NCBI GenBank assembly: GCA_022419385.1
Contig: JAJUBI010000004.1
Location: 1,426,001 to 1,490,000, forward strand
DNA: 64,000 nucleotides
Direction: 5' to 3'
DNA from: Paraconiothyrium sp. Pb-2020
Taxonomy: Eukaryota > Ascomycota > Dothideomycetes > Pleosporales > Didymosphaeriaceae
Every line of letters begins with the position of its first letter. Within the stretch, counting starts at the first letter, position 1. The notes beneath the pieces are model-generated. The model saw nothing but the letters and a program-made list of their open reading frames with translations, searched no databases and was not told the origin of the DNA. Shown here in pieces: positions 1-10,377 of this stretch. A program made the position numbers and the translations under genes.

Positions 1-2154
1 ACACACGCCAAGGAGAACATTTACAAGCGCGAAGGGCCCGTTGATCGGACCTCTTCGCCAATCTCGCCTGAGCCCACCGACGTGGACGACGAGCAGAAGA
101 TAAACAAATCACCACCCGCTCCGACTCGCAGACCCCCTAGTCCACCGACCACCACCAGCAATGGCGCAGATCTCAGGAAGACGGCCAGTAGGAACAGCAT
201 GCGGAGGAACGCTGATGAGCTACATAAAGAGATGGCATCCGGTAGGCAGAGTGTCGATAGTGGCACCCGCTTGACGCCTGATCCACGGCTGGGGCAGCGT
301 CCCGCTCGAGCATTAGAGATGCAGATATTGACAGCACGGAATTCACGTCGACGACCAGCAGCCAGCCCAGCACTGTACGCGCAAAGTCCCAAAAGCCCCC
401 CAACCAGAGCACCACCAGCTCCACCCAAAGCTCCACCCCCACGAATGAAGACAGCCAGCCCTTCCAATGCGCGAACAGCACCGTCGACAACCGTACGAGC
501 ACGCTCGCGTCAGGCCTCCGAAGTGACGCAGTCGACTGGTTCCGAGTTCACGTCAGTGCCGCCCGAACGTCAACCATCCCGCAGAGTAGACCCGTCACCC
601 ACCAATTCTGAAGTTTCACCTGCCTCTGTCATAGACTCCTCACCCCGCACGCCAACGCAGCATTCAGCCATTCCCACCGTCCTTTCAGCGAAGAAGGCGC
701 CTGAGAGACCTTTTGTCGAGATCATCACAGACCCCCTTTCCCGCACTCAGTCAGTAGACTCTGCCTACAATGATTCTCCTCTTACGCCCCCTCCCCCTCC
801 GCCACCACCTGCGATGATGGATCCTCCCAGAGTGGACTATCTGCTTCAAAATGGAGGTCTGAAGCAGCCGGTCCCTCGCACTTTACTAGCTGCAATGGAT
901 GGCACACCGGTGCCTGCTTATTCTCAGTACATGTCACCCCGGATCTCCGGACCGCAAACACATGACGCTCGAACATTCTTCAACCCACTGCAGAAGCTGT
1001 TGGACGACTACAATGCAGTCATGGACACCAGTGGATCGTTGGCGGTCGCTACAGGTTACCGTTCCGTAGCCCGTCGTCTGCTCGACCGACTCGAAGCAGT
1101 CTTTGCGCGCAATATATCGTCAGAACAGTGTCCGTGCGTTATGTGTCTCGATAAACCGATTCACGAAGATCAAGCCGGCGTGAACTGGGGCGAAATCCTC
1201 GAACTGGTATCTGGACGATGCGACCTTCCTCCATGGCCGCCTGTTTCTGCAGCTCCATCAAATGGCCTTGGTATCGCCGACCTGGAACCACCCTGCCAGC
1301 GTATCGATGTCGACGTCCCGGAACAATACCGCGAACACTACCAACAGCAATCCCGCAAGACCAAAACCGCAGTTCAGTCCTGGCTGTCCAACCAACAGGA
1401 AGCAATCCCCGAGGACGCCGACGACGAAACGCTGACCTTTGCCATGCTCACGCGTTTAGAGCAGGCGCAGCGCCCACTATTTTATGCCGTGCTTTGGGGC
1501 ATGGACACCATGCCTCATCCCCGCACCACAAAAGACAGCAGGCCTACACCGCCGTACATCACGAAAGCCGCTCTAGCATTACAAAGACTGTACAGACTCT
1601 ACTCCCCACCCCGCGACCAACTAGTCGTCATGTACATGCTCCGCAACCCCGACACGCACAACACGCTCGCCACCCTCTCCGCCGTCACAAAGCACGAGTG
1701 GGAAATCCTCGTCTCGGGCCGCTTCGACGGCTTCCTCTGGTCCGGCGCCGAGCCCTCGCCTTCCGCATCGCGCACGCCCTCGGGCGAAATTCCCACGCTC
1801 AACGGCCCCCACCGCTTCACCTCCCCCTTCGGCGCCCCCATGATGAGCCCCCGCCCGGCCTCTGCGAGGCCCGGCAGCACGCGACCAGGCACATCCGGCC
1901 CCGCCCCCGTGCAAATCGACGAGGAAACCGAAATCGCCGTCCTCGCGGAGGTCGAGCGCGAAATCTACCTCGGCATGGAAGCGATGGAGGACGCGTTCGA
2001 AGCGCTGCACATCGCGGCTGAGAACGTGCGGCGGCGCATGCGGGAGCGTGGCGCGGCGCTCAGTATGGTGGCGCAAGCGCGGCGGCCTGCGGATATCGAG
2101 GTCCGCATGGGGACGCCGGCGAGTGTGGTGGGCGAGCAGGGGGTGGGGCGATGA
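1..2154 (+). CDS. Low-complexity conserved fungal protein, 5' partial
   Basis: The reading frame is open from base 1, so the gene begins left of the window; the GTG at 82 is not a convincing start. The first 270 or so residues are Pro/Ser/Thr-rich and probably disordered, with a run of eight prolines near residue 240. A more ordered part follows, with a Cys pair region (CPCVMC) and a helical stretch around the phrase RTFFNPLQKLLDDYNAV. The C-terminus holds a strongly helical, charged segment (EVEREIYLGMEAMEDAFEAL) that looks like a coiled coil. I recognise no enzymatic domain. Function is unknown. The single uninterrupted frame over 2.1 kb and protein-like composition make the gene call firm. 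Confidence 0.8.
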   Translation, partial: THAKENIYKREGPVDRTSSPISPEPTDVDDEQKINKSPPAPTRRPPSPPTTTSNGADLRKTASRNSMRRNADELHKEMASGRQSVDSGTRLTPDPRLGQRPARALEMQILTARNSRRRPAASPALYAQSPKSPPTRAPPAPPKAPPPRMKTASPSNARTAPSTTVRARSRQASEVTQSTGSEFTSVPPERQPSRRVDPSPTNSEVSPASVIDSSPRTPTQHSAIPTVLSAKKAPERPFVEIITDPLSRTQSVDSAYNDSPLTPPPPPPPPAMMDPPRVDYLLQNGGLKQPVPRTLLAAMDGTPVPAYSQYMSPRISGPQTHDARTFFNPLQKLLDDYNAVMDTSGSLAVATGYRSVARRLLDRLEAVFARNISSEQCPCVMCLDKPIHEDQAGVNWGEILELVSGRCDLPPWPPVSAAPSNGLGIADLEPPCQRIDVDVPEQYREHYQQQSRKTKTAVQSWLSNQQEAIPEDADDETLTFAMLTRLEQAQRPLFYAVLWGMDTMPHPRTTKDSRPTPPYITKAALALQRLYRLYSPPRDQLVVMYMLRNPDTHNTLATLSAVTKHEWEILVSGRFDGFLWSGAEPSPSASRTPSGEIPTLNGPHRFTSPFGAPMMSPRPASARPGSTRPGTSGPAPVQIDEETEIAVLAEVEREIYLGMEAMEDAFEALHIAAENVRRRMRERGAALSMVAQARRPADIEVRMGTPASVVGEQGVGR

Positions 2155-2619
2155 GCGGAGTGAGATTGGGCCGGATGATAGCGCGAGTAATGTTAGTCAT
2201 AATAGGCGGAGGAGGGGTCATCGGCGAGGGAGAGGAGGGTGCAGACGCCGGCGACGGTGGAGAGGATGGGGGGAGTAGTTTGGCGGAGAGGGTGAGGAGG
2301 AAGTATTAGGGGTGGTGGTGAGTGTAGTACTGGGTGTATGGAAGGGCTGGGTACGCGGGTAGAAAAAGGAAGATGGGAGGGCGTTTGGGTGTGATTTCTT
2401 TTCTAAGGGGCTTGAGGAAATTGGGAGACGAAGGTGATGAGCATATGATATGAGGAGTATGGATACCCACGTTGTTTTTTCTCAAGTGTAGTTTAGCATA
2501 TGAATGTTTGATCGTCTTTGGAAAGTTGTCTTGATGCATGGCTGGTTTTGAGCTGTGGGGAGGAGGGGCAAATGTAGAGGGGTGAAATGCTGAGCAGATC
2601 GTAGTCGCGTTGCCCATGG
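2155..2619. other. Intergenic, purine-rich
   Basis: Directly after the stop codon the plus strand is unusually G/A-rich, with repeated gga/ggag runs to about 2300. No gene is seen. It leads into the repeat field that starts at 2620. Confidence 0.5.
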
Positions 2620-4206
2620 CACTGCAATCTTTAGCGCCGACGGGGAGGGGTGGGGGCCTCAGGCAGCAAGGCTGCCGCACTAACTTATAATCTGGGTTCA
2701 TGGCCAGGTGTTTTTCTGCTAGCGTCTTTTGCACTGCAATTCTTAGCTCTAACGAGCACACTCGTCAGGATTTACTCCTAGGTGTTTCAGGTGAACTTCA
2801 TTTTGACACTGCAATCTTTAGCCCCGACGGGGAGGTGGTGGGTTAGTGCCAGGCTAGGCCGCAAGAAGTGGTCTCCAATGCTCGCAACGAATAGGGGGAA
2901 AGAGATGGCTTGCTTCACTGCAATTTGTAGCGTAGACGAGGAGGTGTTGTTGCCTGAAGCTCACAGCCCAATTGGTCTGACGATGTGCAGATACGAGCTG
3001 AGACTTTTCACTGCAATCTTTAGCCTCGACGAGGAGGTAGTGAGTTAGCGTTAAGAGATGCTGTACCACGTGATATAGAATGCTTTTTACGATTCAAGAC
3101 CATTCTTCGGGCGCAGCATGCACTCTAGCCCGGACGAGGAGGCCATACCGTATGGGTAGGCTAGGATGCAATACTCACCAAGCCACTAGATTGCTTTTCA
3201 TCATTCTATCACTGCAATCGTTAGCACGGACGGGGAGGTGCTGCCTCCTCGAGGGCGTATTGGGCTGACCGGTGCCCGCGGGGTATAGAGTGAGGCTGAG
3301 CTGAAAAACCTATGCAGAGACGACGAAGATGGCACGCGAAAGCGACACTGCAACTTTTAGCCCCAACAGAGAGTTTAAGATTTAGTGTAGCTGCGATATA
3401 ATAGGAGACACAGAACTCCCATGGCGAAACAAGTCTATTCAATCGGCCGTTCACTGTAATTTCAGCCCCGACGAGGAGTTGTTTAGTCAGGATGGAATAC
3501 GGAGCGGGAGCGGTTGCACTCTTGTTACTAGACACGTTAAAGGCACTATCCATGCTTGTAGCAACATTGAAGAAGCGCTACATAAGTGTCCTGTAATGAG
3601 CTTTCTCGTGTTATCTTGACGTTCGATACCATGGTATCTTTGATCTTGGACACGTCTTCGTTCTGCAAAGTATAGCTCGCAAACTTAACCATCTTCAACA
3701 ATCGATCAAGATGGCATTTACTTCTTCGGAGGGGATGGCTGGCATGGATATGGCCAAGGCAGCTGATGCACCGCAACCTGTAGTCTCGACGAGATGGTAT
3801 AGTGATATGGTTGTGTTTGAGGTAAGAGGCTAAGCATCACGAGACCGCAACCTTAGCTGGATGAAGAAAATATGGGTTAGGCTTGAGGAGGATGGAGCTT
3901 GGAATGGGGCTGTGATGGTCAGTCGGGGGGCGCGATGTGGGCGGTAAACACTGCAATCTTTAGCACCGACGAGGTGGTGCTCGCTTACGATTCCGCGTAA
4001 GCCTCCTACAGTATATGGATGGGTGGCCTAGCTAGCACTGCATTCTTAATCTTGATGAGGAGGAGTTGATGACTTACACAGTAGCCTAATCGAGCTGACC
4101 GGTCGCTGGCCGGGTATAGAGTGAGGCTGAGCTCATACACTCATGATGGAAGGTTGGCGCAACGACCCTGGTCGTTGCACTGTATTCTCTAGCGTAGACG
4201 AGGACA
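2620..4206 (+). repeat. Field of ~14 degenerate copies of a 30-bp core repeat
   Basis: A core close to CACTGCAATCTTTAGCCCC followed by GACGAGGAGGTGGTG recurs, always on the plus strand, at about 2620, 2732, 2807, 2916, 3009, 3113, 3210, 3346, 3452, 3769, 3843 (weak), 3949, 4036 and 4178. Spacing is mostly 75-140 bp with one gap of about 320 bp. The sequence between cores is largely different, but two spacers (3264-3302 and 4094-4133) share a second block of about 40 bp ending GTATAGAGTGAGGCTGAGCT. This suggests an old tandem array with a unit of about 100 bp whose spacers diverged faster than the core. Short open frames inside it are not convincing genes. Confidence 0.85.
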
Positions 4207-4821
4207 TAATGTGTGCTTGCCTCGCACTGCTGCCTTGGGCATTGATAATCCTGGTCGCTGGACTTGGACTGCGCTTTCCTAGATACTCCAGTTGTACGTG
4301 GAAATCATATATCACGACCACTGATTGAAGAGGCACAGCAGATAATGACTATTCGAATATTCGACGAAGTTTGTTGCAACATACCTTCCGGCGCACTTGT
4401 GCACTCTCTGTGACCCGTCCGATAATGTGATATTAGCTATGGTGAGGAAGTGTCTCATACCTGTCGGTACCAGGCCAGTGTCACGGTTTGGGTTGCGAAA
4501 ATTCTCAGCATTCGACTCCTAGGATGTCGGTTCTTATCCTCTTCATACGATTTGCGACCACCTTACCGTAGAATGACATGTCGATTAAAACCCTCTAACA
4601 GGGTATGTTTCTGTACTATTGAGATCAGTTAGCAACCTAGCTTCAGTCAACAGATTTATATTACTATAATAATTTTATCGAAGTTGATATACTAATGACG
4701 TATAAACTGATGGTCATACATCCATTATTAAAAACCAGTACTCCACTTATGATTCCATGATAACGTGGAGCCAAAACTTATGATAAGCATCATTATCATC
4801 CAAGTTGCAACAAGAATTATC
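4207..4821. other. Intergenic, AT-rich toward its right end
   Basis: Nothing gene-like is visible. The right part (about 4640-4800) is clearly AT-rich and serves as the 3' flank of the HET gene on the minus strand. Confidence 0.5.
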
Positions 4822-7701
4822 TCAGATAATGGTTACCTTGTATGTTGATCCATCAATGTCAAATCCCTCCACGATACTTGGGGGCCAGCGCGTATCCGCC
4901 GTGCGACGATCTTCATGCACAGGCTGCATGACGAGTTGTAGCTCTGTTTTGCCCTGCCACCGCGCAATGCGCGTTAAGCTAGCCAATGCCTTGTACGTCT
5001 CCGTTTCTGTAGCTAAGTTTATAAGGTCGTCTCGTGAAGCCCTGATGTGAGTCCTTTTGGTTGATCCCAGCATAGACACAATCCCGCCCTTGAATTTGGA
5101 GGACCACTTGTCCTTACCATCATGCCGCCACTCCTTGAACGTCTTACTGTACGCCGCCGCGAAGCGCTTCCTGTGCATGTTCTCCCAGTCGGCTGGATTA
5201 ATGGTCATCTCGACGTAGCCCTCGTATACTCTTGGCTCGAAGTGGGCGTCGATGTTGGCAGCGTACGCACTCAGGAAACCGCCGCGGGCGTCGAATTTCG
5301 GCTCATTCAGCTCGCTGAGGAGGGATTGGAGCACAGCCATCATATTTCGTTGATTTCGATCACCTGGAAAGAGCACATCTAGGCGCTGCTGTTCATCTTT
5401 GCTTGGGGGATTGCGTGCCACGTCGCGAGCGGAGGATAGGAGTACCTTGGCGCTGTAATGGAGATCGTGGACGAAGAGCCATTTGTCCGTGCGCCGGCGA
5501 GCTTCATACGTAACGCCATGGTCGCCGTCATCCAGATCATATTTGCCATATTTGCTGTAAACGGGAACTTCTTTTTGGTACTTGCCCATGTAAGCCTCGA
5601 AGCAGATGTGAGAACAAACACCAACGAGCATATATTCTTGTGCTTGGCTACCACCAGCGTGCCTGAGTATGGGATACATGCATGGCTCGCTAATTCCGCA
5701 CCACAGAAGGTAGAGGTGATCACGGCCGGGGATGATAATTTGATCGAGTGCCAGGCATTGTACGGTCAGGTACATCGCTACTTGTCCGTCGATGGCATCG
5801 AGTCGGTATACCTTCATGCCTCCCCATTCTCCCCAGAGGCGGGGTTTGGTTTTAAACTGGAGGACATGAATCAAGTCGATGGCCAGGGCGCCTGTCCTAG
5901 CATCCACATAGGCAGAGTCGCGCCAAGTCGTCGTCCCGAGTTCGTAATCGACAACATCTTTATAGAAATCGTGTTCTGAATGCACGGAGTCGTTTCGGTT
6001 CATCTGCCTCGGTTCAGTACTTACATGGAGGACGTTCTTGCCCGTAACGCGTCGATACGGCGGCCCTTGCTGTGTCGACCACTCACGCTCACGCAGCTGA
6101 TCGAAAGATGACCACTCGTAGTCCTCCGCTAACGTTTCTTGGTATTCATCGTACGGAAGCAAAGATGGGTCCCAGCGGTCATCTAGTCCTCGTATCAACT
6201 GGTAAGCTGGTTCTCCGGTCCAAAACTTATCACGAGTTGTTCCAGACACAGGCGGGTGGTGAGTTCGATACATGGGAGGGCTTCTGAAGAGCTGCGCGGC
6301 ATCAGAGACTGTCCAGTCTGGGAGCCACGTGGGACGGAGGCCTGCTGCTGAGATACCGGCTGCACTATAAATGACTTCCGTGCGCTTCTCGCATAGGAGC
6401 GCGTGAGCAAAAACGCCGAGGAACACTTCGAAACAGGGTAACGAATAGTCTGGCCGGAGGGCGCTTCTCGAATCATGGTCACCGAATAAGGCGTGAACCC
6501 CAAAGACTTTGTCACGGATGTCGGCAGCCTTATTGTTCCAAGTTGCCTGGAGAACGTCGTATACGCCGCGCCTTCGCAGCCGCTGCTGGCTTAGATGTTC
6601 AAACCACGGAACCGGCGTCAGGTCCCAGCGTGCTCGTCTCGGGGGAGTCCGAAAGTCCACCAATAGCTCCAAGTTGCCCACTTGTATGACCATACGAGGG
6701 GACATGGCCAGTTCCTGTATAACCCAGACCCTTGTGAAGTACCTCCTATGTAGAAGACTTAGAATGTCAACGTTGATGGCATTGGTGACTTTGCCATTCT
6801 TCTGGTGGGGCTGGAGCGCATCTCGAAGCTTCATTTTGTATGGATACTGGCCTGGCTCGTTGTATGAGACATCACTCCCCAAGAAGACAACCACTCGTGA
6901 ACATTCTTCGTATATGCGAGCCATCTTACGTACCTGGGCCTCCTTCTCGTGGACGTCGAGCTGGTTGATACAGATGGCATCGATCCAGACCAGTCTCACG
7001 CCCCTGGAGGGGCGCAAAAAGCGGATCATTTCCCAGCAGTTCTTGGTCTGTAACAGTGCATCCCAGTACGGTCCAATATAAATGGGATGGCTCAGGCTAC
7101 TGTCATTGTCTTCACCACCCCACGTGTATGAGAGCGCCTCGTACTCGGGGCATCGGTCGTGCGGGTGGACTTCCACGCTGAGGTGTATCGGAGCCGCCTG
7201 ATCTATCGCTGCCGGGATACAAATCAGGCGAATTTCGTCTTTTGACAATCTATGTCTGTAGATTGGCGAGCGTGCTGAAGCAGTGGGTAGGTCTCCACTC
7301 GATATTTGAACCGGCATTGGGTGGGCTTCATGAAGACTGCTTGGCACAACTGCTATGTTAAAGTCGCCTTGTTGATATTGGAACGAATCCCATCGCTCGC
7401 CACGGTCGTCATAATTGTCTTCATAACGAAGTTTCTCGGAGCCTCGTGACACAGTGCGGTCCTCTGGATGAGATTGGGCAAATTGGGAGATGTAGTGACG
7501 AAATGGGACTGTTGGGGGCCAGGAGAGAGTGAGCTCTCCCAACGGCTTATCCGGTGGTGTCGCAGGGTATTGAGTAGATTTTTGCTTAGAAAGCAAGGTT
7601 TGAAGGGAGCAAGTGCATCCGCAATTGAGGCAGCGAGGCTGCAAATCGTCGCCCACGTGAACCTCTGGAGACGAACACGAGGATAAGTGCCAGTGGTCCA
7701 T
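4822..7701 (-). CDS. HET-domain (heterokaryon incompatibility) protein
   Basis: A single-exon protein of 959 residues on the minus strand, starting at an ATG at 7701. The HET domain is unmistakable: YEALSYTWG at residues 187-195, then WIDAICINQ at 239-247, followed by a helix with VRKMARIYEECSRVVVFLG. The N-terminal 150 residues are not conserved to my knowledge and carry a small Cys cluster (CLNCGCTC, residues 24-31). In fungi, HET-domain proteins trigger non-self recognition cell death after hyphal fusion, but many paralogues have no tested role, so the specific function is inferred. The long C-terminal part has no repeat or NTPase motif that I can see. The frame is intact without stop codons. 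Confidence 0.9.
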   Translation of the reverse strand: MDHWHLSSCSSPEVHVGDDLQPRCLNCGCTCSLQTLLSKQKSTQYPATPPDKPLGELTLSWPPTVPFRHYISQFAQSHPEDRTVSRGSEKLRYEDNYDDRGERWDSFQYQQGDFNIAVVPSSLHEAHPMPVQISSGDLPTASARSPIYRHRLSKDEIRLICIPAAIDQAAPIHLSVEVHPHDRCPEYEALSYTWGGEDNDSSLSHPIYIGPYWDALLQTKNCWEMIRFLRPSRGVRLVWIDAICINQLDVHEKEAQVRKMARIYEECSRVVVFLGSDVSYNEPGQYPYKMKLRDALQPHQKNGKVTNAINVDILSLLHRRYFTRVWVIQELAMSPRMVIQVGNLELLVDFRTPPRRARWDLTPVPWFEHLSQQRLRRRGVYDVLQATWNNKAADIRDKVFGVHALFGDHDSRSALRPDYSLPCFEVFLGVFAHALLCEKRTEVIYSAAGISAAGLRPTWLPDWTVSDAAQLFRSPPMYRTHHPPVSGTTRDKFWTGEPAYQLIRGLDDRWDPSLLPYDEYQETLAEDYEWSSFDQLREREWSTQQGPPYRRVTGKNVLHVSTEPRQMNRNDSVHSEHDFYKDVVDYELGTTTWRDSAYVDARTGALAIDLIHVLQFKTKPRLWGEWGGMKVYRLDAIDGQVAMYLTVQCLALDQIIIPGRDHLYLLWCGISEPCMYPILRHAGGSQAQEYMLVGVCSHICFEAYMGKYQKEVPVYSKYGKYDLDDGDHGVTYEARRRTDKWLFVHDLHYSAKVLLSSARDVARNPPSKDEQQRLDVLFPGDRNQRNMMAVLQSLLSELNEPKFDARGGFLSAYAANIDAHFEPRVYEGYVEMTINPADWENMHRKRFAAAYSKTFKEWRHDGKDKWSSKFKGGIVSMLGSTKRTHIRASRDDLINLATETETYKALASLTRIARWQGKTELQLVMQPVHEDRRTADTRWPPSIVEGFDIDGSTYKVTII

Positions 7702-8526
7702 CGTGAATCATGAAGATCATTTTCCGGCGAACACTAGTACTTTGAACAACAATGACCCATGATGGTGATAACCAGATCCTGGATCCAGGTTTTCAGCTCC
7801 TTAGGCCCCCGCCTCCGAACACCATCCCTGCAGCATATCACTTGATCACCTTATCTATGCACCTATTTTAGGAATTTGACCAATCCGCGCGGAGTACCGT
7901 AAGCCATAATATAACCATAAAAAAAGAAAGAGAGAGAAAATACGGTGGTCCTGAAGCCACTACACTTCTTCAAAGTCCGGGTCATCAATACATCTGTCCA
8001 AGGAGTCAAAAGAAACTAGACCCGTCGCATTATATTTGTAGCCTTAAATATAAATCATAATTTAGGTCTCGAACTAGGTTAACGTGAAGGAGTCGGTGTT
8101 GCCTACCATAAGATGGTGGCACCATACAAGGCTGAGACACGGAAAGGTTTTCCGGTGAGTACCTGTCTAGCGGCAGCCTCACTCGACAGGCCATACGAGG
8201 GAGCTCGTCTTTGGTAACGTCATCACCCTCGCTAGTCCTAAGGTGGTCAAGGGTGGCTTACTAAATACGAGCTCCTTCGTAATGAGATCTTAGCTTGTCT
8301 TGCGTCACAGGGCAGGATGATATGACAGCAAAAACGAAACCCTCATAGTGGTTAGTTGCACACTGTGTGTGTAGGGTTTGATCACACGTGCAAGATGAAG
8401 GATAAGGCTGGAACAGAAGTTTGGCCTGCGAAATAAGCAATGAGAGCATTAAGTACCATAGATACCAATGCAAGCCGCAGTAGAAGTCATTGAAACGTTA
8501 AATCGTCCGATACCAATCACCAAATC
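7702..8526. other. Intergenic between HET gene and CFEM receptor
   Basis: No coding region, tRNA or strong repeat was seen. An A-rich purine tract lies near 7918-7940. The stretch contains the promoter of the HET gene (right to left) and the 3' end of the receptor gene. Confidence 0.45.
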
Positions 8527-10377
8527 CTAGCGCCGATCAAGAATGGCCAACGCGCGACTCCAGGGTCCTGAGATCCGTTGCTCACGGTTCCTCGGAGGCG
8601 TCATCAAACCCGACTCGCTTCCATCTCTGCTCGACCTGTCGACACTCGCTTTCATAGTCTTCCTAGCTTTCTCAGATGTAGTCTCGGTCGTTCCATCCTG
8701 CAATTCATGAACGTCGTCAATCATATCTCCAACGTTGTACGGGTTCCTTTCAAAGTGAGCGGGTGTCATAGGGCGAGGGGACGCCATAGTATGCTGGTCC
8801 GATTTCCCTGAGTTCTTCGAGTCCCAGCCTTGTGTTGGGGTTGGGCTCAAACTCATTTGAGTGAATTGTAAAGTGGAGATGAGCTTGGGCTTGCTCGAAC
8901 GACCAGAGCGACGAAACCTGCCAAAGCTGCGGAAATCTAGAGAAGTTTTCTCTGAAGTCCTTCGGGAAGATCTGTGATCGGAGTACCAGCTATAGATGGA
9001 GCGGAAGGGTGGCATAATCTGGTCGATGAGTGGACGAAGTGGCAGTAAGTTGCCGCAGATGCAGGCAGAGAGAATTTCGATGAGAGACCACTTGATAACA
9101 TCAACGTTATCCCAGGTTGCGTCAAATGCGTTTGAGTACTCCACAACGTACTTGAGTCGGACGATGCTGGTGATGGAAGCACTACATGCTGTAAGTATGT
9201 GTTGTGGGCAACACCCAGAACAGAAAGATACTTACAACGATCCCACACTAATCAAGAAGATGATTCCAACTTTCTTTCTTGTGCTCATCTGCAACTTCCA
9301 TACTAAAGGAAGTGGAAGTAGTAAAATAATGAGGTCCTCTATGATGCTGAGGCCTGCTCCGGTGAACCCAATGGCAGCAGAAACAGGAAGACATTTTGCG
9401 TCCGCGATTGTCTTATCCCAGATAGATTTGACGGGTACGCATTGGAACACGACCAAGAACAAGAACACTAGGCCGTGTATGAACTGTTTCGTCCTAGCGT
9501 ACCTTCGATGCTTTGGGGTACGGGCTATACATACCATGAAAGTGATCATACCACGCACAGTCCACCTGAACCACTTAATAAAATCTGGGAACAAACGAGA
9601 GTACAGCGCGAGAATAGCGACCTTCGAGAAAATCTGCACTGCAATGTAGAGCATCTGACACACATAGAATAGCTTCAGGAGCACAACGGCATTCGCGGTT
9701 TGTACGTTCCAGTAGTGAAGACCGAAGCCCTTCAGAGACATTTCAAGAATGATGGCCGACACCGCAATGAGGAGGACCTGTTGATTGTCAGTCATAATAC
9801 GAAGTCGCATGGGTGATACACTGACCGCCGCAATGATAGCATAGGCGTCATCAGACCAGAGTCTTTGCGTCTTCAACCATCTCGAGTAGAGGCGTAGGGA
9901 GAGGAACATGATTGCCAGTACTATTGTGACGATTGAAGCAGTCTTCAATTCGTGGACACGAGTCTCTTTTGGATATGCCTCGCAAAGGCCGCTAGCAAAT
10001 GCAACCACCTCTGATGTTCGGTCAGCAAATTAGATAAGACGGGAAGGTCGCGACCTACGGTTCTGGTCAAGAAACCCACAGGACTTCTGAACACATGTGG
10101 AGAGGGTCGCTTGCATTGTGATGTTTGTGCAAGCGCACGCAGCCAGATCTTGAGCAGTTGTCATGGGACAACCACCGAATGTAAAGAGGTCTTCCATCAC
10201 ACATGTCACCTGGAGTGCGTCAACACGGTGGTTTCTTTCTTTGATCAAGGTACTCACCGAACACTTTGGGATCATGCCTAGCATGGAGACCACTGGTGTC
10301 GTTGGTTCGAGGGCCGCTTGGGCCATCGTCGTTGCGATAACCAGGAAAGGCGCGAGTATTGGAAGGAGTGCCCGCAT
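8527..10377 (-). CDS. CFEM-domain 7TM receptor-like protein (PTH11 class)
   Basis: My model has six exons on the minus strand: 10377-10258, 10209-10059, 10010-9826, 9777-9535, 9483-9236 and 9181-8527, giving 533 residues. All introns are 48-54 bp with GT..AG ends. A signal peptide (residues 1-20) precedes a CFEM domain whose eight cysteines fall at residues 39, 43, 54, 65, 67, 79, 84 and 100, the classic spacing. A fungal rhodopsin-like 7TM domain follows, including LRLYSRWLKTQRLWSDDAY and LLPLPLVWKLQMSTRKKVGI. The cytoplasmic tail is about 200 residues, Ser/Thr/Arg-rich. The family includes Magnaporthe Pth11, a plasma-membrane receptor involved in surface sensing; ligand here is unknown. The last splice acceptor (9182) was chosen because it restores the conserved SITSIVRLKYVV segment. 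Confidence 0.88.

Noticed and set aside
1218..2021. 267-residue plus-strand ORF
   Set aside because: Arg/Pro/His-rich shadow of the large protein in the adjacent frame.
2782..3553. Several short ORFs in the repeat field
   Set aside because: They repeatedly translate the same core (phrases such as TAIxSxDEEV), so they reflect the repeat and not genes.
2620..4206. CRISPR array
   Set aside because: Repeats with spacers superficially resemble one, but cores are degenerate, spacing is irregular, the genome is fungal, and no cas gene is near.
9630..9660. CACTGCAATG resembling the core repeat
   Set aside because: Falls inside a conserved exon of the CFEM receptor, so the match is coincidental.
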